From the NCBI GenBank assembly GCA_945862145.1, contig CAMAXE010000023.1, positions 1-64,000 of the forward strand: DNA of 64,000 nt, given 5' to 3'. Position 1 is the stretch's first letter. The number at the start of each line of letters is the position of its first letter. Below, one piece after another: positions 33,953 through 41,883 of this stretch. Both the position numbers and the translations under genes were made by a program. The notes under the pieces were generated by a model, which did no database searches, was not told the origin of the DNA, and saw nothing but the letters and a program-made list of their open reading frames with translations. This stretch comes from Klebsiella pneumoniae (lineage in GTDB: Bacteria > Pseudomonadota > Gammaproteobacteria > Pseudomonadales > UBA5518).

Positions 33953-35233
33953 ATGAGCACCTACGGCCACGTGGCCTCCTATTACGCCGCCACGGCGAAC
34001 GTGGACATCGAGTTCCCGCCCCTGCACGGCAACACCCGGGCAGACGTCTGCGTGATCGGCGGTGGCTACACGGGACTATCGACCGCTCTGCACTTGCGCG
34101 AGAGGGGCTACGACGTGGTGCTGCTGGAGGCCGAACGGATCGGCTGGGGCGCATCGGGGCGCAACGGTGGCCTGGTCGGCACCGGGCAGCGTCGCCCCCA
34201 GAAAGAACTCGAGGAACGCGTGGGCAAAGGCCATGCGCGGCTTCTCTGGGACCTCAGCCTGGAGGGGGTCGCCCTCGTTGGAGAACTGATCGACCGACAC
34301 GGCATCGACTGCGACTTGAACCCGGGGGTCATGCACCTCGGCTGGAAGGCTCGCGATGCCGAGTGGTTCCGCTCCGAGGTAGAGCATCTGCGCGAGGTCT
34401 ACGACTACGATCGTATGCGTGTGGTGCCGCGGGAGGAAGCCCGCGCACTGTGCGGCAGCGACGTGTTTGTTGGGGGAATGCTGGATGCAGGCTCGACCCA
34501 TCTGCACCCGCTCAATTACGCGCTCGGCCTTGCGGCCGCCGCGCAGCGTGCCGGGGTGCGGATGCACGAGTCCTCACGGGTTACGGCCTATGGCGGCAAC
34601 AACCGCGTGCGTGTGCGAACTACCCAGGGAGAGGTCGATGCCGGGTACGTCGTGCTCGCCTGCAACGCCCACTTGGGCGGGCTCGAACCACGCGTGGCCG
34701 GGCAGATCCTGCCAATCAACAATTTCATTCTGGCCACCGAGCCTCTGGATGACGAGACCATCGCCCAGATCAATCCCCGCAACCTCGGGATGCAGGACTC
34801 GCGCTTCGTGATCAACTACTGGCGCCTCTCACGTGACCGGCGCCTGCTGTTCGGCGGCGGCGAGACCTACAGCCGACGCTTCCCCGCCGATATCCGCGGC
34901 TTCGTACGCAAGTACATGCTCGCGATCTATCCCCAACTCGCCGCACGGCGCATCGACTATGGCTGGGGCGGCACGCTCGCGATCACATTGAATCGCATGC
35001 CTGCGTTCGGCAGGCTGCCCCACAACGTCTTCTACGCCCTCGGGTATTCGGGGCACGGCATCTCCATTGCCACGCTCGCCGGAAAATTGCTGGCCGAGGC
35101 CATCGCCGGGAGCGCGGAACGCTTCGATGTCATGGCAAAAATCCCGACGTCGAAGTTTCCGGGCGGTACGCTCTTCAGACACCCGGGGCTGGTCGCCGGC
35201 ATGCTCTGGTACGGGCTGCGGGACAGGCTGTGA
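33953..35233 (+). CDS. FAD-dependent amine oxidoreductase (gamma-glutamylputrescine oxidase-like)
   Basis: A 426-residue DAO-family flavoprotein: FAD motif DVCVIGGGYTGLSTALHLRE, VVLLEAERIGWGASGRNGG, and the terminal FAD block YALGYSGHGISIATLAGKLL. It resembles PuuB/OrdL-type enzymes that oxidise gamma-glutamylated amines to aldehydes and release ammonia and peroxide or reduce an acceptor. It is divergent from the GS-like gene across about 200 bases, consistent with a polyamine utilisation pair. The ATG at 33953 has a GGAG upstream and starts the usual MSTYGHVASYYAATAN sequence; 67 codons of upstream open frame are non-conserved. The TetR gene follows after 97 bases. Confidence 0.88.
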   Translation: MSTYGHVASYYAATANVDIEFPPLHGNTRADVCVIGGGYTGLSTALHLRERGYDVVLLEAERIGWGASGRNGGLVGTGQRRPQKELEERVGKGHARLLWDLSLEGVALVGELIDRHGIDCDLNPGVMHLGWKARDAEWFRSEVEHLREVYDYDRMRVVPREEARALCGSDVFVGGMLDAGSTHLHPLNYALGLAAAAQRAGVRMHESSRVTAYGGNNRVRVRTTQGEVDAGYVVLACNAHLGGLEPRVAGQILPINNFILATEPLDDETIAQINPRNLGMQDSRFVINYWRLSRDRRLLFGGGETYSRRFPADIRGFVRKYMLAIYPQLAARRIDYGWGGTLAITLNRMPAFGRLPHNVFYALGYSGHGISIATLAGKLLAEAIAGSAERFDVMAKIPTSKFPGGTLFRHPGLVAGMLWYGLRDRL

Positions 35234-35330
35234 GCACCGGCGGCACGCACGCTGGCGCCTGCTGCGGCGCGTCCCTAGACTGCGCGCGCATCAAGGTGTT
35301 CGGAACAGACCGGGAAACACAGTCACGCGG

Positions 35331-35987
35331 ATGAAAACAGGCACGCCGACCGTACGCGGCCAGAAGCTTAGCCCCCGGCGGGAACCGCTGCAGCAGCGCT
35401 CCGTGGCACGCGCGCAGCAGATCCTGCAGATCACCGCGGAGCTCCTCGAACAGGTCGGGCTCGATGCGCTCACGACCATCCTCATCGCGCGCGAGATCGG
35501 GATCTCAGTCGGCACGCTCTATCACTACTACCCGAACAAGCACGCCATCATGTATGCAATGGCGGAACGCTGGCTGCGCGAGGTGGAGCGCTCGCTGGAG
35601 GAGCTGGAAAGCTGGCCCCTCGCAGAGCTGCCGTTGCCGGAACTGGTCCATCGACTGGTCGACCGGCAACTGGTGGTCTACCGCGAGCAGCAGGGCATAC
35701 TCCACCTGGTGCAGGCGATGTTCTCGATCCCGGAACTGCGAGAGCTCGACCAGCGCCACGACGCGCTGGTGATAGATCGCATGACCCGGGCGTTTGCCCG
35801 CCACGGCCTGCAGGGCACACATACCGGCCTTAGCCGGCTGGCACGGACATACCTCGAACTCACGCATGCCCTGCTGCTGGTCGTGGTCAATCAGGCAGGC
35901 TCGCGCTCGCGGCGGACATTGGCGGATCTCAAGCGCGTCACCACCGCCCTGCTCGAACCCTACTTGGTAGAGGAATCGCCGTCTTGA
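35331..35987 (+). CDS. TetR-family transcriptional regulator
   Basis: A 218-residue protein with an N-terminal TetR helix-turn-helix (about 25-75: RAQQILQITAELLEQVGLDA, TTILIAREIGISVGTLYHYY, PNKHAIMYAMAERW) and a helical ligand-binding C-terminal domain. The charged N-terminal tail (about 20 residues) precedes the DNA-binding region. It is the only regulator in the polyamine-like cluster and lies 97 bases after the amine oxidase gene, so control of the divergent promoter at 33864 is plausible. Its stop overlaps the start of the small gene that follows. Confidence 0.88.
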   Translation: MKTGTPTVRGQKLSPRREPLQQRSVARAQQILQITAELLEQVGLDALTTILIAREIGISVGTLYHYYPNKHAIMYAMAERWLREVERSLEELESWPLAELPLPELVHRLVDRQLVVYREQQGILHLVQAMFSIPELRELDQRHDALVIDRMTRAFARHGLQGTHTGLSRLARTYLELTHALLLVVVNQAGSRSRRTLADLKRVTTALLEPYLVEESPS

Positions 35988-36277
35988 AGACTATTTTCGT
36001 GATCCGCAACCAGAACGGCCATTACCTCGGGCGTCATGGTGAGTGGCTGGATGGCAGCCATGTGCCCGGACTTTTCCGCACCGAGCATCGCGACGCCGCC
36101 GTGAACGAACTGGTGGAAGTGAACCTGCGCGACTTCGACCTGCGCGGGGAGATCATCGTCTGCGAGGCCGCAAGCGGCGACTACCCGGTGGTCGAGGTGC
36201 TGAATCCCATCGTAGCTTCAGAGCCCGCGGAGCACGAGGAGCACGAGGAGCCTGGCCCGACAGAAGACACCCCTTGA
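35984..36277 (+). CDS. Small conserved protein of unknown function
   Basis: A 97-residue protein translated from a TTG that overlaps the tetR stop (TTGA), with AGAGGA upstream acting as ribosome-binding site, so it is probably translationally coupled. It begins [20 protein letters not shown] and has a mixed alpha/beta core ([20 protein letters not shown]) and an acidic C-terminal tail containing EHEEHEE. I do not know the family by name, but the core looks like a compact conserved fold and no signal or membrane segment is seen. No function is assigned. Confidence 0.7.
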   Translation: MKTIFVIRNQNGHYLGRHGEWLDGSHVPGLFRTEHRDAAVNELVEVNLRDFDLRGEIIVCEAASGDYPVVEVLNPIVASEPAEHEEHEEPGPTEDTP

Positions 36278-36338
36278 AACCCCCGGAAGCGCCCTCACTT
36301 CAAGAGCTGCGTTTTTCTACCCTTGGAGATGCGACCTC

Positions 36339-37226
36339 ATGATGCGGATAGGCCTGTTCTTACTGACCAACCTCGCGGTGCTGGTGCTGGCGAGCATCAC
36401 GCTCAACATCCTCGGCTTCGACTCGATCATGGCCAACAACGGAGTTGACCTGAACCTGCAGGCGCTACTGGTGTTCTGCGCCGTATTCGGCATGGCCGGC
36501 TCGGTGATATCCCTGCTGATGTCCAAGTGGCTCGCCAAGCGCTCCACCGGCACCCGCCTGATCACCGAACCCAGCGGCGAAGGCGAGCGCTGGCTGGTGC
36601 AGACGGTGGAGCAACTCTCCCGCGATGCCGGGATCGGTATGCCGGAAGTGGGCGTATTCCCCTCCGAGGCCTCCAATGCCTTCGCCACCGGCTGGAATCG
36701 TAACGCTGCACTCGTGGCGGTGAGCAGCGGGCTGCTCTCGCGCTTCGAGCGCAACGAGATCAAGGCCGTGCTGGCGCATGAGATCGGCCACGTTGCTAAC
36801 GGCGACATGGTCACGCTTGCTCTGATCCAGGGCGTCGTGAACACCTTCGTGATGTTCTTCGCACGCATCATCGGCCACACCGTCGACCGCGTGGTGTTCA
36901 AGACCGAGCGCGGCCTCGGCATCGGCTACTACATCGTCACCTTCGTAGCAGAAATGATTCTCGGCGTCCTCGCCTCGATGGTGGTCATGTGGTTCAGCCG
37001 CCGCCGCGAGTTCCGTGCCGATCATGCCGGCGCACAGCTCGCTGGCAAGGGCGCCATGATCGCCGCCTTGCAGCGTCTGCAGGCCGAACAGGGCCTGCCC
37101 AAGGAAATGCCCGCCACCCTCACCGCCTTCGGCATCAGCGGTGATCTGAAGCAGGGCCTGGGAGCGTTGCTGCGCACGCACCCCTCCCTGGATGACCGCA
37201 TCCGGACGCTGCGCGAGGCGCCTTGA
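36339..37226 (+). CDS. htpX: Membrane zinc metalloprotease HtpX
   Basis: A 295-residue inner-membrane M48 protease that degrades misfolded membrane proteins with FtsH. It has two N-terminal transmembrane helices (5-24 and 40-62), the zinc-binding HEIGH motif at residues 147-151, two further helices (about 158-175 and 193-212), and the downstream Glu in the [11 protein letters not shown] motif. The N-terminus [17 protein letters not shown] closely resembles E. coli HtpX, which supports this start, and the length is standard. No regulatory sequence was identified. Confidence 0.97.
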   Translation: MMRIGLFLLTNLAVLVLASITLNILGFDSIMANNGVDLNLQALLVFCAVFGMAGSVISLLMSKWLAKRSTGTRLITEPSGEGERWLVQTVEQLSRDAGIGMPEVGVFPSEASNAFATGWNRNAALVAVSSGLLSRFERNEIKAVLAHEIGHVANGDMVTLALIQGVVNTFVMFFARIIGHTVDRVVFKTERGLGIGYYIVTFVAEMILGVLASMVVMWFSRRREFRADHAGAQLAGKGAMIAALQRLQAEQGLPKEMPATLTAFGISGDLKQGLGALLRTHPSLDDRIRTLREAP

Positions 37227-37248
37227 GCGCCAAGGCAGTGCGCGTGGG

Positions 37249-37284
37249 CTGAGCCAAGGCGGCTAGAATGCCGCCTGGCCTCAG
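37249..37284 (+). promoter_or_regulatory. Hairpin with -10-like TAGAAT in its loop, upstream of ggt
   Basis: CTGAGCCAAGGCGGC and GCCGCCTGGCCTCAG form an imperfect stem with TAGAAT in the 6-base loop (37264-37269). It lies between htpX and ggt, 17 bases before the ggt start. It may be a terminator for htpX or part of the ggt promoter; either reading is tentative. Confidence 0.35.
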
Positions 37285-37300
37285 CTACCGGACTCATCGC

Positions 37301-39079
37301 ATGAAAACGCTGCTCTCCCGGCTTGTCGCCATAGGTCTGCTGTGCGTGCTGCCTCTGGCGCAGGCGCAGCAGAAAGCGCCCGCCCTGCCGCCGATCATCG
37401 GCTACGACTCCCGCTTCCAGCCCGTGCCCTCGCGCGAAGGGCTGGTGGTGTCGAGCGATGTTATCGCGAGCCGCGTTGGGGCACGCATCCTTGCAGAAGG
37501 CGGCAATGCCATCGACGCCGCCGTGGCCACCGGCTTCGCGCTGGCGGTGAGCTACCCGCAGGCGGGAAATATCGGCGGCGGCGGCTTCATGCTGCTGCAC
37601 CTGGCCCAAGGCAAGCGGCAGGTCGCGATCGATTACCGCGAAACCGCGCCCAAGGCGGCGCGCCGCGACATGTTTCTGGACGCGCAGGGCAACGTGATCG
37701 AGGAGAGCTCGCAGCTCACGCATCTTGCCTCCGGCGTGCCGGGCAGCGTGGCCGGCCTGCTGCACGCACAGGAGCACTACGGGCGGCTCGCGCGCGCACA
37801 GGTTATGGCCCCGGCCATCGCACTGGCTGAAAACGGTTTCCCGGTCAATTTCGCCATGTCGGCGCTGCTCTCGGGCCCCTGGGGTCAGCGGCTTCTGGGC
37901 AACGCCGCCGCCAAGCAGGCCCTCTTCAAGCCCGACGGCTCGGCCTATCAGCCCGGCGAAGTGCTGCGGCAGCCCGATCTGGCATGGACTCTGCGCCAGA
38001 TCGCGGAGCGCGGAAGCGCGGGCTTCTACCGTGGCCCGGTGGCCGATCGCCTGGTGGCCGAGATGGAGCGTGGCGGTGGACTGATCACGCATGCGGACCT
38101 CGCCGCTTACCGGGCCATCGAGCGCGCACCGGTGCGCGGCCGCTTCCACGGTTTCGAGATCGTCTCGATGCCGCCACCATCCTCCGGTGGCGTGCACCTG
38201 GTGCAGATGCTGAACGTACTCGAGGGCATACCGCTCGCCGACATGGGACACAACAGCGCGGCCTACATCAACACGCTGGCCGAGACCATGAAGCGCGCCT
38301 ATGCCGACCGCAGCAAGCACCTCGGCGACCCCGATTTCTTTGACGTGCCGGTTGCCGGCCTGACCAGCCCCGACTACGCCCGAAAGATACGCGCGTCCAT
38401 CGATCCCGCGCGTGCCACGCCCTCGGAACAAATCGCTCCGGCCAACGAGTTCCCGCGTGAGAGCACGCAAACCACCCACTTCAGTGTGATGGACCGCGAC
38501 GGCAACGTCGTCACCAACACCTACACACTGAACTATTCGTTCGGCAATGGAATTGCCGTTCCGGGCGCAGGCTTCTTCCTGAACAATGAAATGGACGATT
38601 TTGCCGTGAAGGCCGGCGTGCCAAATGCCTTCGGCCTGATCGGCGATACCGCCAACGCCGTCGCGGCCAACAAGCGGCCACTGTCGTCGATGACGCCGAC
38701 CCTGGTGCTGAAAGACGGCGAGCCGTGGCTGGCCACCGGCGCACCGGGCGGCTCGCGCATCATCACCATCGTGTTGCAGATCATTCTCAACACCACGGTG
38801 TTCGACATGAACATCGCGGATGCCACCGCGCAGTCACGTATCCATCACCAGTGGCTGCCCGATCAACTCGATCTTGAACCCGGCATCAGCGCGGATACGG
38901 TTCGACTGCTGAAAGGCATGGGACAGCACCCGGTCGAGGGCGGGCTGTTGCTCGGCAACTCGCAGTCCATCGCCGTGCGCGGGGGCTATATGTTCGGCAC
39001 CAGCGACACACGACGCCCGGGCGGCGGCGTGGCAACCGTGGAAGAACTGCGCTGGCCTGTGGCCGGTCAGGCGCGCTGA
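37301..39079 (+). CDS. ggt: Gamma-glutamyltranspeptidase precursor
   Basis: A 592-residue periplasmic enzyme that cleaves gamma-glutamyl bonds of glutathione and related compounds and transfers the glutamyl group. It has a signal peptide (MKTLLSRLVAIGLLCVLPLAQAQ) and matures by self-cleavage: the ESTQTTHFSVMDRDGN motif puts the catalytic threonine at residue 391, the same number and context (Gln390-Thr391) as E. coli GGT. Further marks are SMPPPSSGG, NNEMDDF, NKRPLSSMTPT and APGGSRI. The last 20 codons are duplicated 1075 bases downstream, where a copy overlaps roxA. It may complement the gamma-glutamylamine route in this window, but that is only suggestive. Confidence 0.95.
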   Translation: MKTLLSRLVAIGLLCVLPLAQAQQKAPALPPIIGYDSRFQPVPSREGLVVSSDVIASRVGARILAEGGNAIDAAVATGFALAVSYPQAGNIGGGGFMLLHLAQGKRQVAIDYRETAPKAARRDMFLDAQGNVIEESSQLTHLASGVPGSVAGLLHAQEHYGRLARAQVMAPAIALAENGFPVNFAMSALLSGPWGQRLLGNAAAKQALFKPDGSAYQPGEVLRQPDLAWTLRQIAERGSAGFYRGPVADRLVAEMERGGGLITHADLAAYRAIERAPVRGRFHGFEIVSMPPPSSGGVHLVQMLNVLEGIPLADMGHNSAAYINTLAETMKRAYADRSKHLGDPDFFDVPVAGLTSPDYARKIRASIDPARATPSEQIAPANEFPRESTQTTHFSVMDRDGNVVTNTYTLNYSFGNGIAVPGAGFFLNNEMDDFAVKAGVPNAFGLIGDTANAVAANKRPLSSMTPTLVLKDGEPWLATGAPGGSRIITIVLQIILNTTVFDMNIADATAQSRIHHQWLPDQLDLEPGISADTVRLLKGMGQHPVEGGLLLGNSQSIAVRGGYMFGTSDTRRPGGGVATVEELRWPVAGQAR

Positions 39080-39093
39080 AGGGCGCCACGCAC
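39021..39093. repeat. 73-bp direct repeat, copy A (ggt 3' end)
   Basis: This segment, covering the last 20 codons of ggt, its stop and 14 following bases, is repeated at 40096-40168 with a single mismatch (39071 G versus 40146 A). The pair encloses a ~1-kb segment with a toxin-antitoxin module. Confidence 0.92.
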
Positions 39094-39101
39094 GGTGGAC
39101 A

Positions 39102-39120
39102 GGGTCAGGTCTTCCATTTT
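39102..39120 (-). repeat. Dispersed 19-bp motif, copy 2
   Basis: Inverse of the motif at 657-675 (18/19 match), just inside the left end of the inserted segment. Confidence 0.55.
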
Positions 39121-39147
39121 CCAGGCGTGGGAATGGAAACCTCCGTT

Positions 39148-39209
39148 CATAAATGGGGTCAGACCCCATTTAAAACCGCCAGCCTCATAAATGGGGTCAG
39201 ACCCCATTT
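39148..39209. repeat. Two copies of a perfect-arm palindrome, 38-bp period
   Basis: The palindrome AATGGGGTCAGACCCCATT with extra A/T flanks occurs at 39152-39170 and again at 39190-39208, each preceded by TCATA and followed by TAAAAC. Arms are fully complementary around the centre base. Similar GGGGTCAG-centred palindromes are widespread in some gammaproteobacterial genomes; they may serve as terminators or transposase targets. Confidence 0.8.
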
Positions 39210-39239
39210 AAAACTGCTGGTCGAGCCGCGGCCCGCGCT

Positions 39240-39350
39240 TCAAGCAATGTCGACTTCCGCGCTGAAGGTGCCGAACCACCGGTCCCAGAGGATAAGTGTG
39301 GTGCCGTGGTTGCGGTAGAGATAGCGCACGGTGTGGTTGCCGCGGGTAAT
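39240..39350 (-). pseudogene. C-terminal fragment of a sterol desaturase/fatty-acid hydroxylase
   Basis: Reading the minus strand from about 39350 to the TGA at 39240 gives VRYLYRNHGTTLILWDRWFG followed by TFSAEVDIA. This is the conserved C-terminus of the fatty-acid hydroxylase (sterol desaturase) superfamily, whose members end with '(Y/N)YGxxLxxWDRLFGTF'. No start or the His-rich N-terminal two thirds are present; the fragment abuts and slightly overlaps the stop of the Doc gene, in another frame. It is a decayed remnant, probably truncated when the toxin-antitoxin segment arrived. Confidence 0.7.
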
Positions 39351-39736
39351 CAGCACCTGACCGAGTGCTCACGTACCCATGTTGCTAACGCAGCTTCGTC
39401 CAAATCGCCCGCGGCGAGAGAAAGCATGGTCAGCACGCAGTCTGCGTCGTCGGCCGCGAGTTCGTAGCCGTTGATGGCAAGGAACAGTTCCACGGAGACG
39501 AAAGCCGTACGTTTGTTGCCATCGATGAACGGATGGTTGCGGGCAATCCCGAAACCGTGCGCCGCAGCCAGATCGGCAAAATCCGGGTTGCCGTAAGCGA
39601 CAAGGTTAAGGGGCCTTGCCAGTGCCGACTCAAGCAAACCCTCGTCCCTGATTCCCGCGCGCCCTCCGTGCTCGGCGAGTTGCTCGTTGTGCACGGCAAA
39701 GATAATCGCGCGCTCGATCCAGACCCAAGCACTCAT
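39350..39736 (-). CDS. doc: Doc-type (Fic-fold) toxin
   Basis: A 128-residue Doc-family protein. The Fic/Doc active-site motif HPFIDGNKR (residues 68-76) is intact, matching HxFx(D/N)GNKR of Doc, which phosphorylates and inactivates elongation factor Tu. The start overlaps the stop of the antitoxin gene by four bases (ATGA), as expected for a toxin-antitoxin operon. Length equals that of phage P1 Doc (126). The usual partner is a Phd antitoxin; here it is an AbrB-type protein. The module lies inside a ~1-kb segment flanked by 73-bp direct repeats, so it was probably acquired by recombination. Confidence 0.9.
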   Translation of the reverse strand: MSAWVWIERAIIFAVHNEQLAEHGGRAGIRDEGLLESALARPLNLVAYGNPDFADLAAAHGFGIARNHPFIDGNKRTAFVSVELFLAINGYELAADDADCVLTMLSLAAGDLDEAALATWVREHSVRC

Positions 39737-39957
39737 TTCGCCAGTTCGCGCAGCACGGCCCGGCGCTTCCTCATGATCTTCTGCGCCGCCTTCATTTGCT
39801 CCTCGAACGCTGGATCATGGGCGGTGATCGACAAGCCGTCGGGCGTCTCGGTGACGAAGAGCGAATCACCCTTCTCCACTTTGAGACGCGCGAGTATCTC
39901 CTTGGGCAGGATGACGCCAACCGAATTGCCAATCTGGGTGAGTTTGAGTGTGTGCAT
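39733..39957 (-). CDS. AbrB/SpoVT-type antitoxin
   Basis: A 74-residue protein with an N-terminal AbrB/MazE swapped-hairpin DNA-binding domain (LKLTQIGNSVGVILPKEILA, KVEKGDSLFVTE) and a short helical C-terminal tail rich in Lys/Arg that would bind and neutralise the toxin. It is encoded upstream of doc with a four-base overlap. AbrB antitoxins usually autorepress their promoters; an imperfect palindrome upstream at 39973 is a likely operator. Confidence 0.88.
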   Translation of the reverse strand: MHTLKLTQIGNSVGVILPKEILARLKVEKGDSLFVTETPDGLSITAHDPAFEEQMKAAQKIMRKRRAVLRELAK

Positions 39958-39972
39958 GGGTGCCCCACAGTT

Positions 39973-39986
39973 ATAACGTTCGTAAT
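39973..39986. promoter_or_regulatory. Palindrome upstream of the antitoxin gene
   Basis: ATAACGTTCGTAAT reads as an imperfect inverted repeat (ATxACG/CGTxAT) sixteen bases upstream of the antitoxin start, in an A/T-rich promoter-like stretch. Suits AbrB-type autoregulation. Confidence 0.4.
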
Positions 39987-40095
39987 ACTATTTCCCGGGG
40001 TGTCGTATTTCAAGAATTCCCGGAGTGGGTTCGAAACCTTATTGACCTGCAGGCTGTCTGCGAGCCCTTCACCGCCGCCCGGGCAAGACGCTCGC

Positions 40096-40168
40096 GCGGC
40101 GGCGTGGCAACCGTGGAAGAACTGCGCTGGCCTGTGGCCGGTCAGACGCGCTGAAGGGCGCCACGCAC
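40096..40168. repeat. 73-bp direct repeat, copy B (ggt 3' fragment overlapping roxA 3' end)
   Basis: Same 73 bases as 39021-39093 with one mismatch. Here the fragment encodes an orphan ggt tail on the plus strand and, on the minus strand, the last nine codons and stop of roxA. Before the insertion ggt and roxA therefore probably overlapped at their 3' ends. Confidence 0.92.
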
Positions 40169-41314
40169 CAACAACGTATCGAGCACCAGGCGGGAGGCCC
40201 TGGCGCGCAGCCAGGGCCGCAGTGCGGCGGCGTCCAGCACATTGCCCGAGCAGAGCAACGCAGCCAGCGCTGCGGGGCACGGCAGGCACTCGCCATCGAC
40301 ATAGAGGCTCGCCGGATCGCCCTCCACCCACGCAAAGCGTGAGGCCGGGTGGCGCTCCACGCCTCGCCCTGCCGACACGATCGCGCGCATGCCACCGGCG
40401 GGAACGCGTCGTGGCGCGATCTCGAGCTCGGGGTACTTGCGGGCGCTCATGTATCGGCCCAGCCAGTCCGCGAGCAGGGCATCGTCGGCGCCGCGCAGCG
40501 CATCCAGCGCGCGGCGCACTTCCGCAATGGCCTGCGCGGGAATGCGACCGTCCGCGGGGTAGCTGCGACCCGCATCTCCGAACCTGCGGTGCTCCGGAAT
40601 CAGCTCGGCCACTTGGGCCGCGATCTCCTGCACGATCTCGGCATGCGAAGGCGCCCTGAAGCCCACCGACCAGGTCATGCATTCGCCCTCGGCAATGCCC
40701 CAGTGCGCCACACCGGGTGGCACGTAGAGCATGTCGCCCGGCTCAAGCACATGCTCCTCCTGCGTGTCGAAGCGCTGGAGGATGCGCAGTTCGGCATCGC
40801 TGCGGAGCGGCGTATCTGCGTCGCAGTGCTGCCCGATGCGCCAGCGCCGCCGACCGCTCGCCTGGATCAAGAACACATCGTAGTAATCGAAGTGTGGCCC
40901 TACGCCACCACCGTCCGTGGCGTAGCTCACCATGATGTCGTCGAAGCGCCAGCCGGGCAGGAAACCGAAACGCGCACGCACGTCGGCGGCCGCCGGGAGC
41001 CACTGGTCAACGGCCTGCACCAGCAGCGTCCAGCGGGATTTCGGCAAGTGCGCGAAGTCGTCTTCCGTGAACGGGCCACGCCGCAGCTCCCACGGCTTGC
41101 GCCCTTTCTCGAGCACGATGCGCGATTCCACTTCCGGCTCGAGTGCCAGACCGGCGAGTTCATCGGCAGGCAGCAGCGCTTCGAGGCCCGGAAGTGCTCC
41201 GCGCAGCAGCAGCGGTTTGCGCTGCCAGTACTCGCGCAGGAAACGGCGCGCAGAGAAGCCGCCCGGCAGTTGGTCCGCGCCACGCTTAGGCACCGGCGGA
41301 AAACTCGCGCACAC
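40142..41314 (-). CDS. roxA: JmjC ribosomal oxygenase RoxA (50S uL16 arginine hydroxylase)
   Basis: A 390-residue cupin dioxygenase related to E. coli YcfD, which hydroxylates Arg81 of ribosomal protein uL16 using Fe(II) and 2-oxoglutarate. Iron ligands are visible as the HxD pair in PHFDYYD (His141, Asp143) and the distal His204 in PGVAHWG. The N-terminal region ([17 protein letters not shown]) and the C-terminal winged-helix-like dimerisation part match the family. The C-terminus is encoded inside a 73-bp direct repeat; since the frame remains intact, the protein appears functional. Its start overlaps the end of rraA. Confidence 0.92.
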   Translation of the reverse strand: MCASFPPVPKRGADQLPGGFSARRFLREYWQRKPLLLRGALPGLEALLPADELAGLALEPEVESRIVLEKGRKPWELRRGPFTEDDFAHLPKSRWTLLVQAVDQWLPAAADVRARFGFLPGWRFDDIMVSYATDGGGVGPHFDYYDVFLIQASGRRRWRIGQHCDADTPLRSDAELRILQRFDTQEEHVLEPGDMLYVPPGVAHWGIAEGECMTWSVGFRAPSHAEIVQEIAAQVAELIPEHRRFGDAGRSYPADGRIPAQAIAEVRRALDALRGADDALLADWLGRYMSARKYPELEIAPRRVPAGGMRAIVSAGRGVERHPASRFAWVEGDPASLYVDGECLPCPAALAALLCSGNVLDAAALRPWLRARASRLVLDTLLVRGALQRV

Positions 41315-41774
41315 TTACGATGACGCCGTTAACATCCGCATACACGAACTGTCCCGGCAGGAAGTCGACGCCGGCAAAACGCACAGGAACATCGCGTTCA
41401 CCGAGGCCTTTCTTGTCGGTTTTGATGGGAATTGCGCCGAGTGCCTTGATGCCGATATCCATGGTGCAGAGCGCTTCCACGTCACGCACCGCGCCAAAGA
41501 TCAATATACCTTCCCAGCCGTTGGCGACGGCTTTTGCCGCGAGTTGGTCGCCGAGCAGCGCGCGACGGAGCGATCCGCCGCCATCCACCACCAGCACCGA
41601 GCCGCGGCCATCCTCCGCGACGAGCTCACGCACACGGGAATTGTCCTCATGGCACTTGATGGTGACGATGCGGCCGCCGAACTGCGCGCGTGCGCCGAAA
41701 TCGCGAAAAAGGGGATCGGTAACCTGCACTTCGTCAGGAAAATCATCGCAGAGATCGCAGGTGCTGCGCGGCAT
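41286..41774 (-). CDS. rraA: RraA-family protein (ribonuclease E activity regulator A)
   Basis: A 162-residue protein of the RraA family: [60 protein letters not shown] and [18 protein letters not shown]. coli RraA (161 residues) binds the C-terminal scaffold of RNase E and inhibits the degradosome; other family members are oxaloacetate decarboxylases or aldolases with a conserved RD pair, so the assignment rests on its length and the CDLCDDF start. The ATG at 41774 starts this motif; a longer open frame upstream was rejected. The 3' end overlaps roxA by 29 bases, so the two genes are likely co-transcribed. Confidence 0.9.
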   Translation of the reverse strand: MPRSTCDLCDDFPDEVQVTDPLFRDFGARAQFGGRIVTIKCHEDNSRVRELVAEDGRGSVLVVDGGGSLRRALLGDQLAAKAVANGWEGILIFGAVRDVEALCTMDIGIKALGAIPIKTDKKGLGERDVPVRFAGVDFLPGQFVYADVNGVIVSVREFSAGA

Positions 41775-41883
41775 GGGGTTGCTCCGGGGGACGGCGGGCA
41801 GCACGATTATAGCCACCTCCCCTGCTGTGCAGCGCCCCGTGCGCTCACCATAATCGGCCTTACGCAACTGCAACGAGCCACCC

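Noticed and set aside
39948-40154. 68-codon frame ending in the ggt-like tail [18 protein letters not shown]
   Set aside because: Chimera of non-coding insert and duplicated ggt 3' end; kept as evidence for the duplication rather than a gene.
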